Shown here: positions 21,522 to 29,771 of the stretch, one piece after another
How positions within the stretch are numbered: position 1 is the first letter of the stretch
Layout of the letters: every line of letters begins with the position of its first letter
NCBI RefSeq assembly: GCF_022321485.1
Contig: NZ_JAKOGG010000022.1
Location: 1-64,000, forward strand
Direction of reading: 5' to 3'
From: Shewanella electrica
GTDB lineage: Bacteria; Pseudomonadota; Gammaproteobacteria; Enterobacterales; Shewanellaceae
DNA length: 64,000 nucleotides
Notes under the pieces: model-generated
What the model saw: only the letters and a program-made list of their open reading frames with translations
Told to the model about the DNA's origin: nothing
Database searches by the model: none
Position numbers and translations under genes: made by a program

Positions 21522-21728
21522 ATCAGTGCTCCGATAGGTAAAAAGTATAATAAAATTACATAGTTAGCTTTTATTTATTGCTGGTCACTTTATCAGCTTT
21601 TCATTAAGATATAGCCAGCCATAATCGCCACTGCCGAATAGAGCATCATTAAGATTATGGTCATTTCTTTTGGTTACTCAATGAATTCAGATCATTAAAT
21701 CGGAATTCTGAGATTAAAGGATATCTAC

Positions 21729-23168
21729 ATGAGCGCGGACAAACATCTGATAAGTTGGCAAGAACGTTTTGAACTAGCGGAGGAAATGCAGCCCATCCTC
21801 GGTAAACTCTACCGAAACCAGGGCGTAGAAGTTGTTGTTTATGGCCGACCACTATTAAACGCTTCTACTATTGAAATCATCAAAGCCCACCGGTTAGTAA
21901 GACGTTTTGTTGGGGAAAAACTGCGTCTACGAGAAAGCTATCCATTCTTAGAAGCACTAAGCAAACTGCCAGTACGCCAATGCAAAGTGGATATTGGTAA
22001 GTTAGCGGTTAAATATTGGCAGCAGCACGACAGCACCGACCAAATCGCGTCGTATATGCAAACAGAACTGGCGGACGCCATCGCCTGCAAAGATGAAGTA
22101 GAGCCACGCAACGTTGTGCTTTATGGTTTCGGTCGTATTGGCCGTTTGTTAGCACGGCTATTGATTGCCAAAACCGGCCAAAGCAACAAACTGTGCCTGC
22201 GCGCCATTGTGTTACGTGGCGGCCGCGACGGCGATTTAGAAAAACGCGCCAGTTTGCTGCGCCGCGATTCTGTACACGGCCCATTCAACGGCTCAGTGGA
22301 AGTGGACGTTGAAAACAACGCCATCATCGCCAACGGCACTTATATTCAAGTGATTTACGCTAACTCACCCAGCGAAGTCGACTACACCCAATACGGCATT
22401 GATAACGCCTTAGTGGTAGACAACACTGGCATTTGGAAAGATGAAGCTGGGTTAGGGCAACACTTGCGATGCCCGGGCGCGGCCAAAGTGCTGCTGACGG
22501 CACCGGCGAAAGGCAATATCAAAAACATCGTTTATGGGGTAAACGATAGTGATATTACCGCTGAGGATGTCATTTGCTCAGCCGCCAGCTGTACCACCAA
22601 CGCCATCACACCCGTGTTGAAAGCGATCAATGACGGTTATGGTATTTTGAGTGGCCATGTCGAAACCATCCACTCTTATACCAACGACCAAAACCTGATT
22701 GATAACTACCACAAAGCGGATCGTCGCGGTCGCAGTGCACCACTTAATATGGTGATCACCGAAACCGGCGCTGCCAAAGCCGTTGCCAAAGCGCTGCCAG
22801 TATTGGCAGGTAAGTTGACCGGTAACGCTATTCGCGTACCAACGCCTAACGTCTCGTTAGCGATCCTCAGCCTTAACTTAGGCAAAGAGACCAACAAAGA
22901 CGATATTAATGAGTACCTCAAAAACGCCGCGTTGCATTCACCGCTGCAAAACCAGATTGATTACACCGACTCAACTGAAATCGTCTCAAGCGATTTGGTT
23001 GGCTCACGTTACGCTGGGGTAGTGGACTCACAGGCAACCATCGCGGAAGAAAATCGCGCCAATATTTATGTTTGGTATGACAACGAATATGGCTATAGCT
23101 GTCAGGTTGTCGGCGTCATGCAAAAAATGTTGGGGTTAAACTTCATCAATCTGCCGTTATTTGAATAA
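21729..23168 (+). CDS. long-form glyceraldehyde-3-phosphate dehydrogenase with N-terminal extension
   Basis: A 479-residue GAPDH. The catalytic part begins near residue 128 (NVVLYGFGRIGRLLARLL) and has the active-site [27 protein letters not shown] and WYDNEYGYSCQVV. The roughly 125-residue N-terminal extension is characteristic of the long GAPDH form found in Pseudomonas and Shewanella. The cofactor loop reads VLRGGRDGD instead of INDLGD, suggesting different cofactor preference, possibly NADP or gluconeogenic use; this is inferred. A terminator follows. Confidence 0.9.
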   Translation: MSADKHLISWQERFELAEEMQPILGKLYRNQGVEVVVYGRPLLNASTIEIIKAHRLVRRFVGEKLRLRESYPFLEALSKLPVRQCKVDIGKLAVKYWQQHDSTDQIASYMQTELADAIACKDEVEPRNVVLYGFGRIGRLLARLLIAKTGQSNKLCLRAIVLRGGRDGDLEKRASLLRRDSVHGPFNGSVEVDVENNAIIANGTYIQVIYANSPSEVDYTQYGIDNALVVDNTGIWKDEAGLGQHLRCPGAAKVLLTAPAKGNIKNIVYGVNDSDITAEDVICSAASCTTNAITPVLKAINDGYGILSGHVETIHSYTNDQNLIDNYHKADRRGRSAPLNMVITETGAAKAVAKALPVLAGKLTGNAIRVPTPNVSLAILSLNLGKETNKDDINEYLKNAALHSPLQNQIDYTDSTEIVSSDLVGSRYAGVVDSQATIAEENRANIYVWYDNEYGYSCQVVGVMQKMLGLNFINLPLFE

Positions 23169-23187
23169 GCGAAGTTAATGTTTGTCG

Positions 23188-23226
23188 GAAGCGGTGGCGG
23201 AGTTTTCGTCACTGCTTCTTTTGTTT
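23188..23226 (+). terminator. terminator of the long GAPDH gene
   Basis: GAAGCGGTG and CACTGCTTC form a stem with one mismatch around 13 bases, followed by TTTTGTTTT. Confidence 0.8.
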
Positions 23227-23333
23227 TAAGGCTAACAAGCTACTGAAATTGCTCAAATAATAGTTAAAATTCGTTAAATTGAGCAAATTGCCAGCACACA
23301 GCACAAAATTGGCATATTTTCCTAAATCATTGA

Positions 23334-23361
23334 TTGACACCCAACGGTAAATCCGTAGAAT
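23334..23361 (+). promoter_or_regulatory. sigma-70 promoter of the tRNA cluster
   Basis: TTGACA at 23334-23339 and TAGAAT at 23356-23361 are separated by 16 bases, about 40 bases before tRNA-Gly. Confidence 0.8.
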
Positions 23362-23402
23362 TCCATCCCGCAGTCAACGAGAACTTCTCGTTAACGGCAA
23401 AT

Positions 23403-23478
23403 GCGACATTAGCTCAGTTGGTAGAGCGATACCTTGCCAAGGTATAGGTCATCGGTTCGAACCCGATATGTCGCTCCA
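23403..23478 (+). tRNA. tRNA-Gly (GCC)
   Basis: 76 bases; acceptor GCGACAT/ATGTCGC, anticodon loop TTGCCAA giving GCC, encoded CCA. First of three tRNAs in one transcript, the same Gly-Cys-Leu order as E. coli glyW-cysT-leuZ. Confidence 0.97.
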
Positions 23479-23483
23479 AAGAT

Positions 23484-23557
23484 GGCGCGATGGCAGAATG
23501 GCTATGCTGCGGATTGCAAATCCGTCGATCTCGGTTCGACTCCGGGTCGCGCCTCCA
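23484..23557 (+). tRNA. tRNA-Cys (GCA)
   Basis: 74 bases; acceptor GGCGCGA/TCGCGCC, anticodon GCA in ATTGCAAAT, ends TCCA. Five bases after tRNA-Gly. Confidence 0.97.
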
Positions 23558-23668
23558 TTACTCGATGCCCGAGTGGTGGAATTGGTAGACACAAGGGATT
23601 TAAAATCCCTCGCTGGTTACAGCGTGCCGGTTCAAGTCCGGCCTCGGGTACCATTTCATCGAGTAATG
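23556..23668. repeat. 12-bp inverted repeat flanking tRNA-Leu
   Basis: CATTACTCGATG at 23556-23567 and CATCGAGTAATG at 23657-23668 are perfect complements lying directly before and after tRNA-Leu. In the precursor RNA the leader and trailer could pair and extend the acceptor stem, possibly guiding processing. Confidence 0.6.
23567..23653 (+). tRNA. tRNA-Leu (UAA), probable prophage integration target
   Basis: 87 bases with a long variable arm; acceptor GCCCGAG/CTCGGGT, anticodon TAA in the loop TTTAAAA, encoded CCA. Prophage genes start just after it, so its 3' end is the likely attachment core. The matching attR copy would be beyond the window. Confidence 0.95.
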
Positions 23669-23673
23669 AAATC

Positions 23674-23708
23674 AAGAGGTTAAGCATAAAAGCTTACCTC
23701 TTTTTTTA
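23674..23708 (+). terminator. terminator of the tRNA cluster
   Basis: AAGAGGTTAAGC and GCTTACCTCTT form a stem with one bulge around six bases, followed by a seven-T run, 20 bases after tRNA-Leu. Confidence 0.85.
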
Positions 23709-23732
23709 TGCCTGTAATTCCTCAAAAGCTCA

Positions 23733-23764
23733 TTTCCTAACGTTTTCCTAAGATGATTTCCTAA
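23733..23764 (+). repeat. three TTTCCTAA repeats next to the att end
   Basis: TTTCCTAA occurs at 23733-23740, 23744-23751 and 23757-23764, at 11- and 13-base spacing. Regular short repeats close to an attachment site are typical of integrase arm-type binding sites. Confidence 0.4.
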
Positions 23765-23918
23765 CATGGAGCTAGGTTTCTACATCAAAACTCACTTTTA
23801 GAACGTTCAATGCTCGTTTTTTACTCGAACAGTAAAGCATCTTGATGTTTGCTTTGTTCTGCCATGTTCAAGCTCTGTATATTCAGAGATATATCAATAT
23901 GATGAAGGAGTATCCTGG

Positions 23919-24821
23919 ATGGCATTTTATTGGGTGAATATTGGCACTACCTACAAGGAAGTTTTAGAACATAAGTTTCTTTGGGCCCCAGATGAAGCCC
24001 GCGGTAAAAATGGTAAATTGAAAAATGTTGCTGGCTGGCTTTATATGCCGCATGTGAAAAAAGGCGACATAATCTTTTGTAACCGAGATCAAAACATCAT
24101 TTATGTCGCCGTCGCAAAAAGTGATTCATACAATGCCGCACGTCCTGAAACACGGGCCTACAAAGAATGGGCAGCTGACGGGCATAAGATAGACGTAGAA
24201 CTTCATGTTCTACCTACACCTATTGAGTTCAAAGAAGTTTCTGATCATCTTTATGAGAATTTCAATGATGATTGTGACCCGAAACTGATCACCGTTAAAA
24301 AAACCGTTTCTCAAAATTATCTTGTGTATCTCCCGGAAGGTGCGGGCTCATATTTGCTTGCTTTAGTCGGGCAGATTGCTTGCAAGATTTCAGAATCTCA
24401 AGACGATGTTCGTTCTGATGGAAGACCTGTATCAGAAACTAAGCGTAAGGTCTTAGCTGATGCTCGTATAGGGCAGGGGAAATATAGAAAAGAGCTATTA
24501 GCTCTTTGGGATAACAAATGCCCGCTTACAGGTGTTGATGTGAAAGAGTTACTGATTGCTTCTCACATTATTCCTTGGAGTCAGTCGGACAATAAACAAC
24601 GCTTGGATCCTTACAACGGTTTTCCCTTTTCTCCAAACATCGATAAGTTATTCGACAAAGGATATGTGTCCTTTGATGATGATGGCGCGATCATGGTTAA
24701 AAAGGCCGTATCAACTAAAACTCTGCAGCAATTAGGCTTGAATAAAGAGTCCAAACTCAAAGGCCTAAAGCCTGCGCACAAAGCATATCTTCAAAAACAT
24801 CGCGAGATATTCAAGTTCTGA
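23919..24821 (+). CDS. EVE-like/HNH endonuclease, probable modification-dependent restriction enzyme
   Basis: A 300-residue protein. The N-terminal half (YWVNIGTTYKEVLEHKFLWAP, GWLYMPHVKKGDIIFC, NIIYVAVAKS) resembles the EVE/PUA fold that reads modified bases. The C-terminal half is an HNH_2-type nuclease: CPLTG near residue 201, LIASHIIPWS near 212-221, NGFPFSPNIDKLFDKGYVSF. EVE-HNH enzymes such as VcaM4I cut DNA with modified cytosine. AAGGAG precedes the start. It lies between att and integrase, a usual cargo position. Role in excluding other phages is inferred. Confidence 0.75.
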   Translation: MAFYWVNIGTTYKEVLEHKFLWAPDEARGKNGKLKNVAGWLYMPHVKKGDIIFCNRDQNIIYVAVAKSDSYNAARPETRAYKEWAADGHKIDVELHVLPTPIEFKEVSDHLYENFNDDCDPKLITVKKTVSQNYLVYLPEGAGSYLLALVGQIACKISESQDDVRSDGRPVSETKRKVLADARIGQGKYRKELLALWDNKCPLTGVDVKELLIASHIIPWSQSDNKQRLDPYNGFPFSPNIDKLFDKGYVSFDDDGAIMVKKAVSTKTLQQLGLNKESKLKGLKPAHKAYLQKHREIFKF

Positions 24822-24822
24822 G

Positions 24823-25821
24823 TTAATCAACTGTCTTAACTTTCTTGACCTTCCGATCATATCTGGCTGTTTGTCCTGCTGACTTGTGGCCAGATATTGC
24901 TTGTTTCTCTTGCAGTGTGCCATCGATATCCGAAATGCCTTTGGCTTTCAGATCGTGAAAGGTGAAGTCTAATGGCAGACCGGTGGCTTCGCGTGCTTTG
25001 CTGCGGTCAGAACGCCAGCGGGTGTTAAAACCGTCGCGGGTCCACTTGCTGCCATGTGATTGGCTGAGAACAAAAGTTGATGCAATGCCGGGCTTGGTCA
25101 GTGTTCTTGATAGTGCAATGGCTGCGCGTAGGCGTGGCGACCACAGTTTGATTTGTTCGGCGCCTGTTTTACCTTGGGCAATGAATATCCCTTCCTCTAA
25201 TATCTGCGAAGTACGCATGGCAAGAATATCGCCTTGGCGTGCACAGCACAGATAAGCCAACTCCATTGCAATTTTCACCACATCTGATGCATGGTCGTAC
25301 AGCGCTTGATATTCCACATCCGTGATGTAGCGTTTGCGCGCTTCCTCTTTAAATTTGCGCACGCCTTTGCATGGATTGCCTTGGCAAATGCCGCGTTCGT
25401 AGCCATAGCGAAAGCAGCGGCTGAAAAACGCATGTTCGCGGTTAGCTTGTACGCGGCTTTTTAGCCCGCGCTTGTCCATATAAATGCGGATGTGTTGTGG
25501 CTCCACCTTGTCTACATGCATTTTGCCGAATACCGCCAGAATGTTTTTGGAGTATTTGCGGTAGTCCTTTCGTGTTTCCTTCCCCAGCTCATGAAAATCA
25601 GCGCTATTGAAAAACTTATCAATCAATCCCGCTACCGTTGCCATGATCAGCTGTTCGTTGTTGTACTGCTCCCACACCCGCCACACTTCTGATAGCGGTG
25701 CATCGAGCGCACATAAGCGGATAGCGCCGCCACTTTTCGGGTGCCACTCATACGCACTACGCCCACGGTAAACACGGGTAGGTAGCGCGTTATCAGCTTT
25801 GTTTTTACGAATGCCAACCAT
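24823..25821 (-). CDS. int: tyrosine-type phage integrase
   Basis: A 332-residue site-specific recombinase expected to integrate the phage at tRNA-Leu. It has an N-terminal arm-binding region, a core-binding SAM-like domain (TVAGLIDKFFNSADF onwards) and a catalytic domain with Arg in CCARQGDIL, Lys in AQGKTGAEQ, the HxxR box as HDLKAKG (Lys in place of Arg), ISGHKS and Tyr in TARYDRK. It is the last gene of the leftward early operon and converges with the HNH gene, one base apart. Confidence 0.92.
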   Translation of the reverse strand: MVGIRKNKADNALPTRVYRGRSAYEWHPKSGGAIRLCALDAPLSEVWRVWEQYNNEQLIMATVAGLIDKFFNSADFHELGKETRKDYRKYSKNILAVFGKMHVDKVEPQHIRIYMDKRGLKSRVQANREHAFFSRCFRYGYERGICQGNPCKGVRKFKEEARKRYITDVEYQALYDHASDVVKIAMELAYLCCARQGDILAMRTSQILEEGIFIAQGKTGAEQIKLWSPRLRAAIALSRTLTKPGIASTFVLSQSHGSKWTRDGFNTRWRSDRSKAREATGLPLDFTFHDLKAKGISDIDGTLQEKQAISGHKSAGQTARYDRKVKKVKTVD

Positions 25822-25830
25822 GTCTAAACC

Positions 25831-26049
25831 TTAGATTTTTGAAAAGTCAGGGCCATCATTAGCCGCTACAAAACGCACAGGATTGTTGAGTTGGTACCAC
25901 GTTAGCCGCGGCTTACCGTTTCTATCAACTATGTGGTTGATGCCGTTCTTGGCAAGTATTGAGATCTGCAGCGAGGCAATCTTGGCACCGGTGATGAACT
26001 CAATATCTTGTTCCGTTAAAAACGTCATTTCAGGGATTGGCTCAGCCAT
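25831..26049 (-). CDS. DUF4224 protein, probable excisionase/regulator
   Basis: A 72-residue protein with FLTEQDIEFITGAKIASLQISILAKNGI and NGKPRLTW, the pattern of DUF4224 (PF13986), a short winged-helix-like domain usually encoded beside phage integrases. Ten bases separate it from int, so an Xis-like role in directing excision is likely but inferred. Its start overlaps the stop of the next gene upstream. Confidence 0.75.
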   Translation of the reverse strand: MAEPIPEMTFLTEQDIEFITGAKIASLQISILAKNGINHIVDRNGKPRLTWYQLNNPVRFVAANDGPDFSKI

Positions 26050-26219
26050 TATTCTTGCTCCTCATCATTGAGTATCACGCAAACGCCCGCCGTTGGTGAC
26101 TCCGTGCGATCGCGCCAGTCATTCACAATATGGTTATCCAACCAGAGCGCAGCTTGCTCCGCTGATAACCCGCCGAAGCCTTGCACATAAGTCAGCAGCT
26201 CCTGCGCGTAACTTGTCAT
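26049..26219 (-). CDS. small phage protein of unknown function
   Basis: 56 residues starting MTSYAQELLTYVQGFGGLSAEQAALWLDNHIVNDW; acidic C-terminus. ATG 26219 follows GGAG; a longer frame to 26243 has no site. It overlaps its neighbours by one and four bases, typical of translational coupling in the leftward early operon. Confidence 0.6.
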   Translation of the reverse strand: MTSYAQELLTYVQGFGGLSAEQAALWLDNHIVNDWRDRTESPTAGVCVILNDEEQE

Positions 26220-26587
26220 GCTGCAATCTCCTGCAACGGCCACGGCTGAAACTTCATCACTGGCAGTTTGGTTTTTGGGTGGAATTTATCTTTCACTGGT
26301 GCCCGTTGGTAAATGCGCAAACGGGCGCATTCCGTGGTTTTTTCAGCTAAGGCGATAAAGTCTTTTGCTGACGAAGGCTGCGACATATCGGCCGAGATTT
26401 TCGGCGCAGTTTTCTTCCCCTCCGCAATGTCTTTAAATAGCTTGTGCGCGTAGTCCTGCACCGCTTGTTCATATTCTTCAGGCGATAGCCGCTTGAGTTT
26501 GTCACCCACACCAGTAACGGCTTTCACTCGCTTGCGTGCGACTTTCAAGCAGTGGTCCATGGTTGCTCCAAATACTGCAAAGCTCAT
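26216..26587 (-). CDS. phage protein of unknown function
   Basis: 123 residues, basic and helical (DHCLKVARKRVKAVTGVGDKL), no recognisable domain. It overlaps both neighbours by four bases (ATGA) and belongs to the leftward early operon, whose other members act in recombination and regulation. Confidence 0.6.
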   Translation of the reverse strand: MSFAVFGATMDHCLKVARKRVKAVTGVGDKLKRLSPEEYEQAVQDYAHKLFKDIAEGKKTAPKISADMSQPSSAKDFIALAEKTTECARLRIYQRAPVKDKFHPKTKLPVMKFQPWPLQEIAA

Positions 26588-26895
26588 AACGCCTCCTTAC
26601 GGTGAGCCAACTCACCTGTTAGGAATGGTGATTTATAGCCCCAACGTTCCCATTCAATTTCTTTGTAACGCTCCAGCCGAACGGCGGCGTTCTCAAGTGT
26701 CTTGGCGGTTTTGCGAAAGTTGGATTCGTCCAGCCCACGCGACTCGGCGGCGGTGGTTATCGGCCAGCCGTTAACGTAGTGGCGGTGCAGGGCAATCTTG
26801 TTGTCCTCGCTGGTGATGTCAGTGAAGCTAATCAGAATGTCTATCTTCTCGGCTGGCTCCATGCCTTGCACTAGCGCTTTGGATAGCTGGCTCAT
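26584..26895 (-). CDS. PapB-family transcriptional regulator
   Basis: 103 residues. The core KIDILISFTDITSEDNKIALHRHYVNGWPITTAAESRGLDESNFRK resembles the adhesin-regulator PapB/FocB family, with a helix-turn-helix in TTAAESRGLDESNFRKTAK. In prophages such proteins are found near integrase and may control early genes. Overlaps by four bases on both sides. Confidence 0.65.
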   Translation of the reverse strand: MSQLSKALVQGMEPAEKIDILISFTDITSEDNKIALHRHYVNGWPITTAAESRGLDESNFRKTAKTLENAAVRLERYKEIEWERWGYKSPFLTGELAHRKEAL

Positions 26896-28562
26896 GCTGC
26901 CTCCTTGCTTGTTTTCTTCGATAGGAACCGTTCAGCCAAGGCTTGAATACGCGACTTGTCGCTGTAGCGTGTTTCAAACTCTTTGCCGGGGTCGATGATA
27001 CCAGTTGCTTGCGATTGCTTAAGGCCGAGCAGTTCAACCATTGGCGGGTCTGAGCCTTCATCTGTATTCAGGTAAACACAGGTGATTTGTTCTTGCTGTC
27101 CTTCGCGATCTAAGCGTCCGATGATTTGCTCATGTACCTTTGGCGACCAGTCAAGCTCACCAAAAATCACAGTAGAGCAGCGATGTTGCAAGCCATCTAA
27201 ACCTGCTCCGCTGCGCAAACTCATGATGAAAAGGTTGGTTTCACCTTCAACAAAACGGCGTACCGATTCATTCTTCTGATTTTCGCTTTCGCTGCCCGTA
27301 TACATGGCAGGTCTATATGCGGCTAATGCTTTGAGCCAGATGTCGTAAACATCACGGTGCCAACCCATAAGTAACACTGGTACGTCACTCTCAAGCACTA
27401 TTTGCACGTAAGCTGCAACGCCTTTGGCTTTCGATACACCAGTGGCTTGGCGTAGCATTAGGTCAAGTTCGCGGCCAGCTTGCCCACGTTCCACAAAGCT
27501 GCCAGTAGTTGTTTTGATAGCAAGCTCACGCGCCAACTGTTCAACGTCTTTTAGCGTTTGCTGGTCGGCATCAACGTGTTCGATGATGGTGTTGATTGGC
27601 GGTAACTGCTGGCCAACTTCACGCTTGGTACGGCGAAGCATCAGGTTTTGCTCACGGAGGAATGAACCAAGTGCTTGCGGATCCTTAACTTGGCGACGAT
27701 CAACGCACCACTCGCGCAAAAACTCATCAAATGAGCCTAGTGCTTGGTCATCTAGCATCTGCATGATGTTCCAAGTTTCCACTCCATAGTTGTAAATTGG
27801 CGTGGCAGAAAGCCCGAGGCGATAAACCGCGTTGTCTGCGAGTTCTTTGGCCGCTTCACCTTTGGCGCTCTTGGTGCCAGTGCGCAGCTCTTGGATTTCA
27901 TCGAACGCTACAGCTTTGAAAAAGCCATCAGCAAACGTGTCAATCCATCCTGCTATTTGGCTATAACGGAAGAGGTAAACATCAGCAGGTGGCAGGTTAT
28001 AAGGTTTAGTGCCTTTGATTTTGTGGCAGGTTAGGTGTGTGAATGATTCGATTTTGTCTTGCCACTGTTGCTGCAGGTGTACCTGCATGACTACTGCCGC
28101 TGGTAGCGTTACGCCATTAAGAAACAATCCTGCCGTGGTGTAGGTTTTACCTAGGCCAACATCATCACCTAGCAGCAGCGCGTGGCGCAGCAGTGTTAAC
28201 TCAATCGCTTGGCTTTGATATGGGCGAACATGCTCACCATCGCGCAAGCCGATTAATTGCTTAGGCTGATAGTCAGGCTTTAATATTGCTTCCATCGCAG
28301 CGGCATCTTGTTCGAACTGCTGGCGCCCACCGTCTAGCGTTACGCTATCGTTTAGCGAGATAGTGACCGGATAGCGTTGAATGAACCACGCTAAATCGGC
28401 GCTGTGTGCTTTATCGTTTGGAAACTCAAACGGTGATGTGCGGTGCTTTGGAATGCGTGGGAATAACTGCTTTAAGCGAATTGCCACATGCGGTGGCACG
28501 CCATCGTAAACCCATTTATCGCCAGCAAGCGATAGGGTGCCATAGGTACGGATCATAACCAT
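26892..28562 (-). CDS. SNF2-type DEAD/DEAH helicase
   Basis: 556 residues, a superfamily 2 DNA translocase. Motif I is LLGDDVGLGKTYTT (about residues 129-142), motif II AFDEIQEL, motif III GLSATPIYNYG, and the second RecA domain has MSLRSGAGLDGLQ and IIGRLDREGQQEQ (motif VI). The overlap with the nuclease-like gene upstream suggests a helicase-nuclease pair for phage DNA replication or recombination. Two ATGs (28562, 28556) share GGAGAGGG; the second has better spacing. Confidence 0.85.
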   Translation of the reverse strand: MVMIRTYGTLSLAGDKWVYDGVPPHVAIRLKQLFPRIPKHRTSPFEFPNDKAHSADLAWFIQRYPVTISLNDSVTLDGGRQQFEQDAAAMEAILKPDYQPKQLIGLRDGEHVRPYQSQAIELTLLRHALLLGDDVGLGKTYTTAGLFLNGVTLPAAVVMQVHLQQQWQDKIESFTHLTCHKIKGTKPYNLPPADVYLFRYSQIAGWIDTFADGFFKAVAFDEIQELRTGTKSAKGEAAKELADNAVYRLGLSATPIYNYGVETWNIMQMLDDQALGSFDEFLREWCVDRRQVKDPQALGSFLREQNLMLRRTKREVGQQLPPINTIIEHVDADQQTLKDVEQLARELAIKTTTGSFVERGQAGRELDLMLRQATGVSKAKGVAAYVQIVLESDVPVLLMGWHRDVYDIWLKALAAYRPAMYTGSESENQKNESVRRFVEGETNLFIMSLRSGAGLDGLQHRCSTVIFGELDWSPKVHEQIIGRLDREGQQEQITCVYLNTDEGSDPPMVELLGLKQSQATGIIDPGKEFETRYSDKSRIQALAERFLSKKTSKEAA

Positions 28563-28915
28563 CCCTCTCCAATCGAAACCACATAAGCGGGTTTGCTGTT
28601 AATTTGCGCCGGTAACCGCATCGAGCTGGCTGTTAGCAAAATGATGCTGCTAACATCGCTGTGCTCTGTGTAGCGCTCCAACTGGCGGTAAACCGCTTTG
28701 CGGTGTTTAACCTTGCCTTTGAGTTCAATCGCTATTGATTCGCCATCTAACAGCACCAAGAAATCGGCAATATCGGTTGCTGATAAGTGATGCTCTCTCC
28801 TGAAGTTAAATCCAGCATTAGCCAGCGCGGTTTCAAGCTGTTGCTGGGCGTTCTTTTCAACGAATGGGTCAATGCGGGTAGAGCGCAGCAGGTTGATGAG
28901 TGAGGCAATGCTCAT
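28553..28915 (-). CDS. PD-(D/E)XK-like nuclease, helicase partner
   Basis: 120 residues. The segment RREHHLSATDIADFLVLLD...ESIAIELKGKVKHRKAVYRQLERY shows Asp, a ten-residue gap and ExK, as in VRR-NUC and RecB-type nuclease folds, followed by the helix with AVYRQLERY. It is coupled to the SNF2 helicase by a ten-base overlap. A nuclease working with that helicase, for example on branched DNA, is the most economical reading. Confidence 0.65.
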   Translation of the reverse strand: MSIASLINLLRSTRIDPFVEKNAQQQLETALANAGFNFRREHHLSATDIADFLVLLDGESIAIELKGKVKHRKAVYRQLERYTEHSDVSSIILLTASSMRLPAQINSKPAYVVSIGEGWL

Positions 28916-29532
28916 GCTGCCTCCTTATGCTCTAAAGCGTCATACTGTTGGATTGCCCAAACGATGGCGTAACAGCACCAGATATAGCGGTAGGTGAACG
29001 TATCAAAGCCGCCGTCCCAAAAGTCATCCAAATCCATCCCGCCAGCGTCGTCTTCATCCCAATTGTTGATGCGGCTTACTGCATCCCACTCTGAATGCTC
29101 ACAATGATCTTTGAAGTCGGATACAGCCTCTGTAGCGGCCGCTATAGCTTCTGCTTCTTCTTCGTTGTCAGCGTCTAAATCTTCTTTGAAGCACTCAAGG
29201 TAGTAATCCAAACGCTCATGCACCTTGGTAATATCAAACTCTTTAATGCCATCCCAACGGCACTCAGCTTCGACTTTTTCTGACCAGTAACCGGCATTAA
29301 TGCCAAGTTCTTCGCGGCGGAAAAACTGAAACATGTCTTGGCATCTTGAAAACACATAGCTGCCCATGTCGCCGTTGATACACAGGTTGTTAGGCCAAGT
29401 GATGATCTCGAAACGACACTCAAAGCTGCCGCTACTGAGTACCAAATGACGGTAAACACCATCATCGTGAAGAACGTGCAGCTTGTGGTTGGCAACGTCT
29501 TTTAAAAACGTTTCTGCGGTTGGGTGTTTCAT
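28912..29532 (-). CDS. conserved phage protein of unknown function
   Basis: 206 residues, acidic. The N-terminus MKHPTAETFLKDVANHKLHVLHDDGVYRHL and the segment FEIITWPNNLCINGDMGSYVFSRCQDMFQFFR are a pattern I know from many temperate-phage early regions, without known role. Start 29532 follows GGGAGAG; the upstream frame is spurious. The last part DTFTYRYIWCCYAIVWAIQQYD is aromatic-rich. It overlaps its neighbours by four bases. Confidence 0.75.
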   Translation of the reverse strand: MKHPTAETFLKDVANHKLHVLHDDGVYRHLVLSSGSFECRFEIITWPNNLCINGDMGSYVFSRCQDMFQFFRREELGINAGYWSEKVEAECRWDGIKEFDITKVHERLDYYLECFKEDLDADNEEEAEAIAAATEAVSDFKDHCEHSEWDAVSRINNWDEDDAGGMDLDDFWDGGFDTFTYRYIWCCYAIVWAIQQYDALEHKEAA

Positions 29533-29771
29533 GCTGCTCTCCCTTGCATAAGTGCATCGACTTTGGCGCTGAATGCTTCGGCGTCGGTTTGGTTGAAGGC
29601 GTCGGCATCGGTGAGGGTGATGCACTTGCTCACGCAGTAGCGGTCGGTGCCGATGCCGGTGTGAGGGATGTGTTTTACCTCAACGCATTGGCAACCGTGT
29701 AGCTCGCACTTGGCTTGTGGTTTGAGTTGCACCCAACCGGTTAGGGTTTTGAAGATGTGCTTGGCTTTCAT
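29529..29771 (-). CDS. small cysteine-containing phage protein
   Basis: 80 residues with KCELHGCQCVEVKH and DRYCVSKC, a possible metal-binding cluster; no known family. Four-base overlaps on both sides tie it to the leftward operon. Confidence 0.6.
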   Translation of the reverse strand: MKAKHIFKTLTGWVQLKPQAKCELHGCQCVEVKHIPHTGIGTDRYCVSKCITLTDADAFNQTDAEAFSAKVDALMQGRAA

